Assembly: GCA_017302355.1 (NCBI GenBank)
Contig: JAFLDQ010000078.1
Span: 1 to 15,119 of the forward strand
Reading direction: 5' to 3'
DNA from: Dechloromonas sp.
GTDB lineage: Bacteria; Pseudomonadota; Gammaproteobacteria; Burkholderiales; Rhodocyclaceae
Length of the DNA stretch: 15,119 nucleotides
Made by a program: the position numbers and the translations under genes. Numbering within the stretch: position 1 is the stretch's first letter; each line of letters opens with the position of its first letter. The notes under the pieces were generated by a model. The model had not been told where the DNA came from. It ran no database searches and was given only the letters and a program-made list of their open reading frames with translations. Of the stretch, positions 7,518 to 13,891 are shown piece by piece.

Positions 7518-9178
7518 TACGCCCCTTCCTTGAGCGCCCGGCGCAGGATCTTGCCGACGTTGGTGCGCGGCAGATCGGGGCGGAACTCGACCTGCTTCGG
7601 CACCTTGTAGCCGGTCAGGTGCTTGCGGCAGTGGGCAATGACGGCCTCCACGGTCAGGTTGGGATCCTTGCGCACGATGAAGATCTTGACCGCTTCGCCG
7701 GTGTTGTCGTCGGGCACGCCGATCGCCGCCACGTCGCCGACTCCCTCGTGCATGGCGACCACTTCCTCGATCTCGTTGGGATAGACGTTGAAGCCGGAGA
7801 CGAGAATCATGTCCTTCTTGCGGTCGACGATGAAGAAGAAGCCGAGAGGATCGACATAACCCATGTCGCCGGTGCGCAGGAAGCCGTCCGCATACATGAC
7901 CTTGGCGGTTTCCTCCGGACGCTGCCAGTATCCCTTCATGACCTGCGGACCGCGGATGCAGATTTCCCCGATCTCGCCGATCGCCAGTTCCTTGCCGGCG
8001 TCGTCGCGGATCGACAGATCGGTCGAGGAGACCGGCAGGCCAATCGAGCCATTGAATTCCTTGAGGTCGAGCGGATTGATCGTCGCCGCCGGGGACGTTT
8101 CGGTCAGGCCATACGCCTGCAGCAGCGGGGATTTGGTGACCTTCTGCCAGCGCTCGGCGACCGGCGCCTGAACCGCGGTGCCGCCACCCAGCGAGACCTT
8201 CATCGTCGAAAAGTCGAGGGCGGCAAAATCCGGGTGGTTGAGCAGCCCGTTGAACAGGGTATTGACGCCGGTCGCCACCGAAACCGGATACTTCCCCCAC
8301 TCCTTGACGAACCCGGCCATGTCGCGCGGATTGGCGATCAGCAGGTTGCGCGCGCCGATCATCAGGAAGGTCAGGCAGTTCGCCGTCAGCGCGAAGATGT
8401 GATAGAGGGGCAATGGCGTGACGATGAATTCCTTCCCGTCCTCGACCGCCGGCTTGATCCAGGCATGGGCCTGCATGACGTTCGAGGCGATGTTGCCATG
8501 GGTCAGCATGGCGCCCTTGGAAACCCCGGTCGTGCCGCCCGTATACTGCAGGAAGGCGAGGTCCGCGTGACCCAGCTTGACCGGCTCCGCGCCATGACGC
8601 CGCCCGGCGGCGAGCGCCGCGTTCATGTTGAGCGAGCCCGGCAGCGACCAGGCCGGCACCATCTTCTTGACGTGGCGGACGACGAAATTGACCAGGGCGC
8701 CCTTGACCAGGCCGAGCAGGTCACCCATCGGCGTGACGATGACGTTCTTGACCTCGGTCCTGGCGATGACCTGCTCCAGCGTATGGGCGAAGTTCTCGAC
8801 GATGACGATCGCCTTGGCGCCGGAATCCTTCAACTGATGCTCGAGTTCGCGCGGCGTGTACAGCGGATTGACATTGACGACGACGCAGCCGGCGCGCAGG
8901 GTGCCGAACAGCGCCACCGGGTATTGCAGTAGGTTGGGCATCATCAGCGCCACGCGATCGCCCTTCGCCAGACCGATCGATTGCAGCCAGCCGGCGAAGT
9001 CGCGCGACAGGCGGTCGAGCTCGCCGTAGGTCATCTCGCGATCCATGCTGATGTACGCCACCTGCTGGTCATATTTCGCGCAGGCATCCTCGAACACGGT
9101 CACCAGCGACGCCAGGTGATCGATGCTGATTTCGGCGGGCACGCCGGGCGGGTACGTCTTGATCCAGATCTTTTCCAC
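7517..9178 (-). CDS. fadD: Long-chain fatty acid-CoA ligase (FadD type)
   Basis: 553-residue adenylate-forming enzyme that converts a free fatty acid, ATP and CoA into acyl-CoA through an acyl-AMP intermediate, at the inner face of the membrane. Motifs in order: P-loop YTGGTTGVSKGAMLTH (212-227), PLYHIFALT (257-265), YGLTETSP (356-363), RTGDMGYVD (435-443), the fatty-acyl signature region DRKKDMILVSGFNVYPNEIE (452-471) and the catalytic lysine K543 in TNVGKILRR. Length matches bacterial FadD (about 560). The start codon is GTG, fixed by a strong SD (GGAGGAGG, 9185-9192) six bases upstream and by agreement of the N-terminus MEKIWIKTYPPGVPAEI with the family. It lies 27 bases after the CHI-like gene and overlaps the NMO-like start by one base, so it is in the same operon. 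Confidence 0.95.
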   Translation of the reverse strand: MEKIWIKTYPPGVPAEISIDHLASLVTVFEDACAKYDQQVAYISMDREMTYGELDRLSRDFAGWLQSIGLAKGDRVALMMPNLLQYPVALFGTLRAGCVVVNVNPLYTPRELEHQLKDSGAKAIVIVENFAHTLEQVIARTEVKNVIVTPMGDLLGLVKGALVNFVVRHVKKMVPAWSLPGSLNMNAALAAGRRHGAEPVKLGHADLAFLQYTGGTTGVSKGAMLTHGNIASNVMQAHAWIKPAVEDGKEFIVTPLPLYHIFALTANCLTFLMIGARNLLIANPRDMAGFVKEWGKYPVSVATGVNTLFNGLLNHPDFAALDFSTMKVSLGGGTAVQAPVAERWQKVTKSPLLQAYGLTETSPAATINPLDLKEFNGSIGLPVSSTDLSIRDDAGKELAIGEIGEICIRGPQVMKGYWQRPEETAKVMYADGFLRTGDMGYVDPLGFFFIVDRKKDMILVSGFNVYPNEIEEVVAMHEGVGDVAAIGVPDDNTGEAVKIFIVRKDPNLTVEAVIAHCRKHLTGYKVPKQVEFRPDLPRTNVGKILRRALKEGA

Positions 9179-9184
9179 TTCTTT

Positions 9185-9192
9185 CCTCCTCC
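9185..9192 (-). promoter_or_regulatory. Strong ribosome binding site that sets the fadD GTG start
   Basis: Minus-strand GGAGGAGG with six bases to a GTG at 9178-9176. It is an almost full anti-SD match and, with no ATG nearby, decides the non-ATG start. Confidence 0.85.
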
Positions 9193-9205
9193 GTTGATTG
9201 TCCGC

Positions 9206-9778
9206 TCAGCCGCCGAGCAACGCTTTCTTCAGCGCGCTGTCCACCGGATTGTCTCCCAGCCAGACCTTGAGCAGCGCCTTGGCAAAGGCGCTGCCCGCCA
9301 CCTTGCCGCGCGGCTCGCCATTGAAGCTTACACCGACTCCCTCGGCGGTGAAATCGATGGCGACCGTATCGCCATTCCTGGCGCCGCCGACCTTCTTCAT
9401 GATCTCGGCGAACTGCTCGGTCGGCGCCTGCAGTGCGGCCAGTTCGGCTTCGCCGTGGTTATCCCTGAGGCCATCGCGCAAGGCGCCGTACAAGGTGTCG
9501 GAATCGATGTCCCGCAACATGCGCATCGACATGCGCCGCGGCGTCGCGGCATCGAGCAACGCGGCCGGCGTATTTGCCTTCCGCGACGCGTAAAGCGCGC
9601 CAACGTACACCTTGACGAACACCTTGGTGCGCACGCCGGCGCCGTTGAGCACCAGTTCGTTGGCGCCGACCCTTATCTGTTCGTCCACCCTGACGCCGGC
9701 GACTTCCACCGCCTGCACGGCCGGAATGGCGAGCAGCGTCGCAACCAGTGCTGCGGCCCGCACGGAACGTGGAATCAC
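9206..9778 (-). CDS. Exported chalcone isomerase-like (CHI-fold) protein
   Basis: 190-residue protein with an N-terminal signal peptide (MIPRSVRAAALVATLLAIPA, with cleavage expected after VQA at about residue 23) followed by a chalcone-isomerase-like domain (Chalcone_3/PF16036 type). Family features: VFVKVYVGALYAS (53-65), a helical middle (80-130), a beta hairpin DTVAIDFTAEGVGVSFNGE (137-155) and the C-terminal WLGDNPVDSALKKALLG (173-189). The GTG start at 9778 is preceded by AGGGGAG at seven bases; the same frame stays open about 66 codons further up without family similarity. Expected location is the periplasm. It heads the operon with fadD. CHI-fold proteins in plants and bacteria include fatty-acid binders, so a periplasmic fatty-acid carrier is plausible, but bacterial members are uncharacterised as far as I know; flavonoid chemistry is unlikely. 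Confidence 0.85.
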   Translation of the reverse strand: MIPRSVRAAALVATLLAIPAVQAVEVAGVRVDEQIRVGANELVLNGAGVRTKVFVKVYVGALYASRKANTPAALLDAATPRRMSMRMLRDIDSDTLYGALRDGLRDNHGEAELAALQAPTEQFAEIMKKVGGARNGDTVAIDFTAEGVGVSFNGEPRGKVAGSAFAKALLKVWLGDNPVDSALKKALLGG

Positions 9779-9785
9779 TTGGTTT

Positions 9786-9792
9786 CTCCCCT
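9786..9792 (-). promoter_or_regulatory. Ribosome binding site that sets the CHI-like GTG start
   Basis: Minus-strand AGGGGAG, seven bases from the GTG at 9778-9776. It supports that start over any in the upstream extension of the frame. Confidence 0.7.
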
Positions 9793-9846
9793 CTCTGCTG
9801 TTTCGGAACCGGTTCGTGTAAGCGGCATCAAGCCTCCCCCGGCGAC

Positions 9847-9876
9847 AGTATGCCCCGACCCGTGGCAAGCATTCAA
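9847..9876 (-). promoter_or_regulatory. Candidate sigma70-like promoter for the CHI-fadD operon
   Basis: Minus-strand TTGAAT (9871-9876), 18-base spacer, CATACT (9847-9852). Each hexamer matches the consensus at four of six positions, so it is only moderate. Its position, about 70 bases before the CHI-like start and between two palindromes, makes it reasonable. Confidence 0.35.
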
Positions 9877-9881
9877 CCTGC

Positions 9882-9893
9882 CAACCGCGGTTG
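9882..9893. promoter_or_regulatory. Palindrome CAACCGCGGTTG, possible operator
   Basis: Perfect 12-bp palindrome a few bases upstream of the candidate -35. It shares AACC/GGTT half-sites with GAACCGGTTC at 9806-9815, which lies downstream of the candidate -10. The pair could bind a TetR- or similar-type regulator. Short GC-rich palindromes also arise by chance. Confidence 0.3.
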
Positions 9894-10046
9894 ACCACGG
9901 GGATTCCCCTGAGGCGCCGCAACGACACCCGCCCTCCGGCCTCGACTACGGAACACTCGCCGGGCGAGGACACCACGCCCCCGCCGGCCCATCCAACTCC
10001 TCATCACCGGCACGAACCCGTTACGGACACTGGCGCCACCGAAAAC

Positions 10047-10070
10047 GGGATGGAGGCGCGCCCCCATCCC
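10047..10070 (-). terminator. Rho-independent terminator of the fadN-thiolase operon
   Basis: 24-base inverted repeat 28 bases past the thiolase stop. In the minus-strand transcript the only non-Watson-Crick position is a G-U pair, so the stem (GGGATGGG.../...UCCAUCCC around a central GCGC) is continuous. It is followed almost at once by UUUU (GTTTTCGG). The orientation-dependent G-U pairing and the T run favour action on the minus strand. Confidence 0.75.
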
Positions 10071-10097
10071 CATCGCTGGCCCGCGCCGTCGCGCGGC

Positions 10098-11297
10098 TCA
10101 GAGCGCCTCGATGATCCCCGCCGCGCCCATACCCGTGCCGATGCACATCGTCACCATGCCGTACTTGCCGCCGGTGCGCTTGAGACCATGCGCGACCGTG
10201 GCGATGCGGATGGCGCCGGTGGCGCCCAGCGGGTGGCCGAGGGCGATGGCCCCGCCCAGCGGGTTGACCTTCTCGGGATTGATGCCCAGTTCGTTCATCA
10301 CCGCCAGCGATTGCGCGGCGAAGGCTTCGTTGAGTTCGATCCAGTCGAGGTCGTCCTGCTGGATGCCGACCTGCGCCAGCACCTTGGGAATCGCCGCGAT
10401 CGGGCCGATGCCCATGATCTCCGGCGCCACGCCGCCGACCGCGTAGCCGGCAAAGCGCGCCAGCGGAGTCAGGTTGTGTTCCTTGAGCACCTTCTCCGAC
10501 ACCAGCATCACGGCGGCGGCGCCGTCGGACATCTGCGACGAGTTGCCGGCGGTCACCGAACCGCGCGCATGGAAGACCGGGCGCAACTTGCCCAGCTTTT
10601 CCAGCGAGGCGTCGGCGCGCGGGCCTTCGTCGTCCTCGACGATGCGCTCGCGCACCCGGACCTGACCGGTCTTGAGGTCGGGAAGGTTCTCGCGGACGGG
10701 GTAAGGCGTCGTCTCGGCCTTGAAGTGACCGGCGGCGATCGCCGCGCAGGCCTTCTGGTTCGACGCCAGCGCGAAGGCATCCTGCGCCTCGCGGCCGATC
10801 TTCCACTGGTTCGCCACCCTTTCGGCGGTCAGGCCCATGCCGTAGGCGATGGCCATGTTTTCCTCCTTGGCGAAGATGGCCGGGTTCATCGACATCTTGT
10901 TGCCCATCATCTGCGGCATCACGGTCATCGACTCGGTGCCGGCGGCGATCATCACGTCGGCCAGGCCGAGGCGGATCTGGTTGGCGGCATCGGCGACCGC
11001 CTGCACCCCGGAGGAGCAGAAGCGGTTGATCGTGATGCCCGGCACGGTGATCGGCAACCCGGCCAGCAGCAGCCCGATGCGGGCGACGTTCATGCCCTGG
11101 TCGGCTTCCGGCATGGCGCAGCCGACGATGACGTCGCCAATGCGCGCCGGATCGATTCCCGGCACCTGGGCGACAACGGACTTGATGACGTAAGCCAGCA
11201 TGTCGTCCGGCCGCACGTACCGGAACATGCCGTTGCGCTTGGCCACGGGCAGACGGGTGGCGGCTACGATGTAGGCGTCCTGAATTTGTTTGGTCAT
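10098..11297 (-). CDS. fadA: Acetyl-CoA acyltransferase (3-ketoacyl-CoA thiolase)
   Basis: 399-residue thiolase catalysing the last beta-oxidation step: 3-ketoacyl-CoA plus CoA gives acetyl-CoA and a shortened acyl-CoA. Nucleophile C94 in NRFCSSGVQAV (91-101); the family's NEAF segment at 323-326; H355 in GGAIALGHPLGATGA (348-362); second active-site cysteine C385 in CIGTGMG (385-391). All catalytic elements are present and the length is standard. The frame is open 43 codons further upstream into fadN, but the start is the ATG at 11297: MTKQIQDAYIVAATRLPV fits the family and AAGGAA lies about seven bases upstream. It begins 20 bases after the fadN stop, so the two are co-transcribed and likely form a multienzyme complex. 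A biosynthetic acetoacetyl-CoA thiolase is less likely given the partner. Confidence 0.95.
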   Translation of the reverse strand: MTKQIQDAYIVAATRLPVAKRNGMFRYVRPDDMLAYVIKSVVAQVPGIDPARIGDVIVGCAMPEADQGMNVARIGLLLAGLPITVPGITINRFCSSGVQAVADAANQIRLGLADVMIAAGTESMTVMPQMMGNKMSMNPAIFAKEENMAIAYGMGLTAERVANQWKIGREAQDAFALASNQKACAAIAAGHFKAETTPYPVRENLPDLKTGQVRVRERIVEDDEGPRADASLEKLGKLRPVFHARGSVTAGNSSQMSDGAAAVMLVSEKVLKEHNLTPLARFAGYAVGGVAPEIMGIGPIAAIPKVLAQVGIQQDDLDWIELNEAFAAQSLAVMNELGINPEKVNPLGGAIALGHPLGATGAIRIATVAHGLKRTGGKYGMVTMCIGTGMGAAGIIEAL

Positions 11298-11317
11298 GAT
11301 TGGTTCCTTGGCCTGAA

Positions 11318-13717
11318 TCAGTTGCGGAGCGGCTTGCCGGTTTCCAGCATGTGCTTGATGCGCGCCTGGGTTTCCGGAGTCTTGAGGAGTTCGACGAAGA
11401 GCCGGCGCTCGACGGTGATCAGCCATTCCTCATCGACCAGCGCGCCGGTTTCGATGTCGCCACCGCACAGGGCGGTTGCGGCAGCCTTGGCCACCCGGTA
11501 GTCGTGAGCGGAGATCATGCCGCCTTCCTTCATGTTGACCAGCATCATCTCCAGCGTCGCGATGCCGCTGCGCCCGGCCACCGGAATGGCGCGCGGCATC
11601 AGCGGCGGGGCATAACCGGCGTCGGCCATCGCCCGCGCTTGACGGATCGCCACGAACAGCAGTTCGTTGGCATTGAAGAGGATGGTGTCGGAAGGCCGGG
11701 CAAAGCCCATGTCGATCGCCTCGAGCGCGCTCTTGGCGACCTTGGCCATGGCGATGTTCTGGAACACCGGCTGCAGGAAATCGAAGAGTTCACCCGGCGT
11801 CGCCGACTGGGCGGCCCAGTCGGCGGCGCGCACGGCGAATTCCTTGCAGCCGCCGCCCGCCGGAATCAGGCCGACTCCGGCCTCGACCAGGCCGACATAG
11901 CTTTCCAGCGCCAGCACCCGCTTCGCCGAGTGCATGACGAATTCGCAACCGCCGCCGAGGGCCATGCCCTGGACCGCGGCCACCGTCGGCACCTGCGCGT
12001 ACTTGAGGATCTGCGAGGCGCGCTGGAACTTTTCGACGGTCTGCTCGAGCAGATCGAAATGGCCGCCCGCGCAGGCTTCGCCGACCTGTTGCAGGTTGGC
12101 GCCGACGGCGAACGGCGCCTCGTGCCAGATCACGACGCCGTCGAGCGTCCGCTCGGCCTGGCGCACGGCGGCGATCAGGCCGTCCATGACCTCGTTGCCG
12201 ACGCTGTGCATCTTGGACTTGAAGGAAATGATGCCGATTCCGGCGTCGACCGCAGCAAGCTTCCACAGGCGGACGCCGTCGTTCTCGTAGAGCGTTTCGC
12301 CGGACTTTTCGGGAGTTGCGGCGCCTTCGCCGAGGACGCGCTCGGGGAACAGTTGGCGCTGGTAGACCGGCAGCGCGGAACGCGCGGCGTAGGCGTTGCG
12401 GCTCGCCGAATACGAACCCTCTGGCGTGTGCACACCGCTACGGCCGGCATCCAGCGCCCAACCGGGCAGCGGGGCATCGCTCATCGCCTTGCCGGCGGCG
12501 ATGTCGGCGGCGATCGCCTGGGCGATGGCGGACCAGCCGGCGGCCTGCCAGGTCTCGAACGGACCCTGCGCCCAGCCGAAACCCCAGCGCATGGCGAGGT
12601 CGAGGTCACGGGCGTTGTCCGCCACGTTTTCGAGATGGACGGCGGCGTAGTGGAAGATGTCGCGGAAGATGGCCCACAGGAACTGGCCCTGCGGATGCGC
12701 GGAGGCGCGCAGCGCGGCGAACTTTTCGGCGGGATTCCTGATCTTCAGGATTTCGCCGACTTCATCGGCGATGGCGCCGGCCGAGTTGCGGTAATCCTGC
12801 ATGCCGACATCGAGGACCTGGATGTCGCGGCCCTGCTTGCGGAAGATGCCGCAGCGAGTCTTCTGGCCGAGCGCGCCCCTGGCGATCAGCGCGGCCAGCC
12901 AGTCGGGGGTCTTGAAATAGGCATGCCACGGATCGCCGGGCAGCGTGTCCTGCATCGTCTTGACGACATGCGCCAGCGTGTCGAGGCCAACGACGTCGGC
13001 GGTGCGGTAGGTCGCGCTCTTCGGGCGCCCGATCCGCGGACCGGTCAGCGCATCGACTTCGTCGAAGCCGAGGCCGAAGGCGCTGGTGTGATGCATGACC
13101 GCGAGGATCGAAAAGACGCCGATGCGGTTGGCGACGAAGTTCGGGGTGTCGAGGGCGCGGATGACGCCCTTGCCAAGGCGCGAGGTCAGCCAGGTCTCCA
13201 GCGCGTCGAGGGTCGCGGCGTCGGTGCCGCGCGTCGCGATGATCTCGACCAGGTGCATGTAGCGCGGCGGATTGAAGAAGTGGATGCCGCAGAAACGTGG
13301 ACGGACCGCGTCGGGCAGGCCTTCGGCCAGCGAGTTGATCGACAGCCCGGAGGTATTGGAGGCGATCACGGCGTTGGCGCCGAGGTGTGGCGCGATTTTG
13401 GCGTAGAGGTCGTTCTTCCAGTCCATGCGCTCGGCGATGGCCTCGATCACCAGGTCGCATCCGGCGAGCGACGGCAGGTGCTCCTCGTAGTTGGCGGCGT
13501 CGATGTACTTCAGCTTGCCCTTGTTGGCCAGCGGCCCCGGCTCGAGTCTCTTGAGCCCTTCGAGGGCACGGTGCACGATGCCGTTCTTGTCGCCTTCCTT
13601 GGCCGGAAGGTCGAACAGCACGACCGGCACGTTGGCATTGGCGAGATGCGCGGCAATCTGCGCCCCCATCACGCCGGCGCCGAGGACGGCGGCTTTCTTC
13701 ACGATCAGCTTGTTCAA
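11318..13717 (-). CDS. fadN: Fused 3-hydroxyacyl-CoA dehydrogenase/enoyl-CoA hydratase (FadN domain order)
   Basis: 799-residue bifunctional beta-oxidation enzyme that hydrates trans-2-enoyl-CoA and oxidises the resulting 3-hydroxyacyl-CoA with NAD+. The dehydrogenase part is N-terminal: Rossmann motif LGAGVMGAQIAAHLA (12-26), ASNTSG (119-124), GIHFFNPPRYMHLVEII (144-160) with H146/E158 as the expected catalytic pair, then helical dimerisation domains to about 400. The crotonase part is C-terminal (about 480-700): oxyanion-hole segment FAVGANLQQ (536-544) and GGGCEF and VEAGVGLIP, with E592 and E612 matching the two catalytic glutamates of enoyl-CoA hydratases. This order is that of Bacillus FadN, not FadB/FadJ, where the crotonase comes first. 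The start codon is TTG, fixed by AAGGAG six bases upstream and by the Rossmann motif beginning at residue 8. First gene of an operon with the thiolase, behind a strong promoter. Confidence 0.95.
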   Translation of the reverse strand: MNKLIVKKAAVLGAGVMGAQIAAHLANANVPVVLFDLPAKEGDKNGIVHRALEGLKRLEPGPLANKGKLKYIDAANYEEHLPSLAGCDLVIEAIAERMDWKNDLYAKIAPHLGANAVIASNTSGLSINSLAEGLPDAVRPRFCGIHFFNPPRYMHLVEIIATRGTDAATLDALETWLTSRLGKGVIRALDTPNFVANRIGVFSILAVMHHTSAFGLGFDEVDALTGPRIGRPKSATYRTADVVGLDTLAHVVKTMQDTLPGDPWHAYFKTPDWLAALIARGALGQKTRCGIFRKQGRDIQVLDVGMQDYRNSAGAIADEVGEILKIRNPAEKFAALRASAHPQGQFLWAIFRDIFHYAAVHLENVADNARDLDLAMRWGFGWAQGPFETWQAAGWSAIAQAIAADIAAGKAMSDAPLPGWALDAGRSGVHTPEGSYSASRNAYAARSALPVYQRQLFPERVLGEGAATPEKSGETLYENDGVRLWKLAAVDAGIGIISFKSKMHSVGNEVMDGLIAAVRQAERTLDGVVIWHEAPFAVGANLQQVGEACAGGHFDLLEQTVEKFQRASQILKYAQVPTVAAVQGMALGGGCEFVMHSAKRVLALESYVGLVEAGVGLIPAGGGCKEFAVRAADWAAQSATPGELFDFLQPVFQNIAMAKVAKSALEAIDMGFARPSDTILFNANELLFVAIRQARAMADAGYAPPLMPRAIPVAGRSGIATLEMMLVNMKEGGMISAHDYRVAKAAATALCGGDIETGALVDEEWLITVERRLFVELLKTPETQARIKHMLETGKPLRN

Positions 13718-13723
13718 GCGGTT

Positions 13724-13729
13724 CTCCTT
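13724..13729 (-). promoter_or_regulatory. Ribosome binding site that sets the fadN TTG start
   Basis: Minus-strand AAGGAG, six bases from the TTG at 13717-13715. No ATG or GTG lies close enough to compete. Confidence 0.85.
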
Positions 13730-13767
13730 AAGGTGTCTTTGGTCCGTTCAAGCCCTGCTTGCCCGTA

Positions 13768-13783
13768 TTAAACGAACGTTTGA
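13768..13783. promoter_or_regulatory. PsrA/FadR-like fatty-acid operator
   Basis: Palindrome AAACGAACGTTT (core 13770-13781; arms AAACG/CGTTT around a central AA). It fits the AAAC-N(2-4)-GTTT pattern reported for PsrA, the TetR-family repressor of beta-oxidation genes in Pseudomonas. It starts one base past the -10 hexamer of the fadN promoter and covers the expected start site, a classic repressor position. The regulator in this organism could be PsrA, FadP or another acyl-CoA-responsive TetR protein; none is encoded in the window. Confidence 0.7.
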
Positions 13784-13812
13784 ATTGTAGATTTAACCAC
13801 AGGCGCGGTCAA
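13784..13812 (-). promoter_or_regulatory. Strong sigma70 promoter of the fadN-thiolase operon
   Basis: Minus-strand TTGACC (13807-13812), 17-base spacer, TACAAT (13784-13789). Both hexamers match the consensus at five of six positions with ideal spacing. Initiation is expected near 13777, about 60 bases before the TTG start. Confidence 0.8.
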
Positions 13813-13836
13813 CGCATTTGCTAGTGAAAACACTCG

Positions 13837-13864
13837 AAAAAAAGCCCCGGACGGGCCGGGGCTT
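13837..13864 (-). terminator. Rho-independent terminator of the fadL-like gene
   Basis: Perfect 9-bp stem AAGCCCCGG/CCGGGGCTT with a 5-base loop, followed on the minus strand by a run of Ts (seven in total, partly within the stem). It lies 28 bases past the fadL-like stop and separates that gene from the fadN promoter. Confidence 0.93.
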
Positions 13865-13891
13865 GAATGGGACAAACTGGAGATCGGGCGT

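Larger units (their letters stand above)
9779..10046 (-). other. Leader/promoter region of the CHI-fadD-NMO-acyl-CoA dehydrogenase operon
   Basis: About 270 bases with no credible gene between the thiolase terminator and the CHI-like start. It contains a candidate promoter (9847-9876), two short perfect palindromes sharing AACC/GGTT half-sites (9806-9815 and 9882-9893) and the CHI-like ribosome binding site (9786-9792). The part from about 9900 to 10040 shows nothing I can interpret. Confidence 0.5.

Noticed and set aside
7518..8300. 261-codon N-terminal extension of the NMO-like protein
   Set aside because: It lies inside fadD in another frame and has Arg/Gly-rich composition. The TAATG start with an SD gives the normal 316-residue protein.
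9779..9976. Upstream extension of the CHI-like frame to an ATG at 9976
   Set aside because: It would bury the signal peptide 66 residues in and has no family similarity; the GTG at 9778 has a good SD.
11298..11426. 43-codon N-terminal extension of the thiolase into fadN
   Set aside because: Overlaps the end of fadN in another frame, and thiolases begin near MTKQIQDAYIVAATR; the ATG at 11297 has an SD.
11300..13771. 823-codon plus-strand open frame opposite fadN
   Set aside because: Same GC-bias shadow effect; the fadN frame carries all catalytic motifs, an SD and a promoter, while the plus-strand frame has none.
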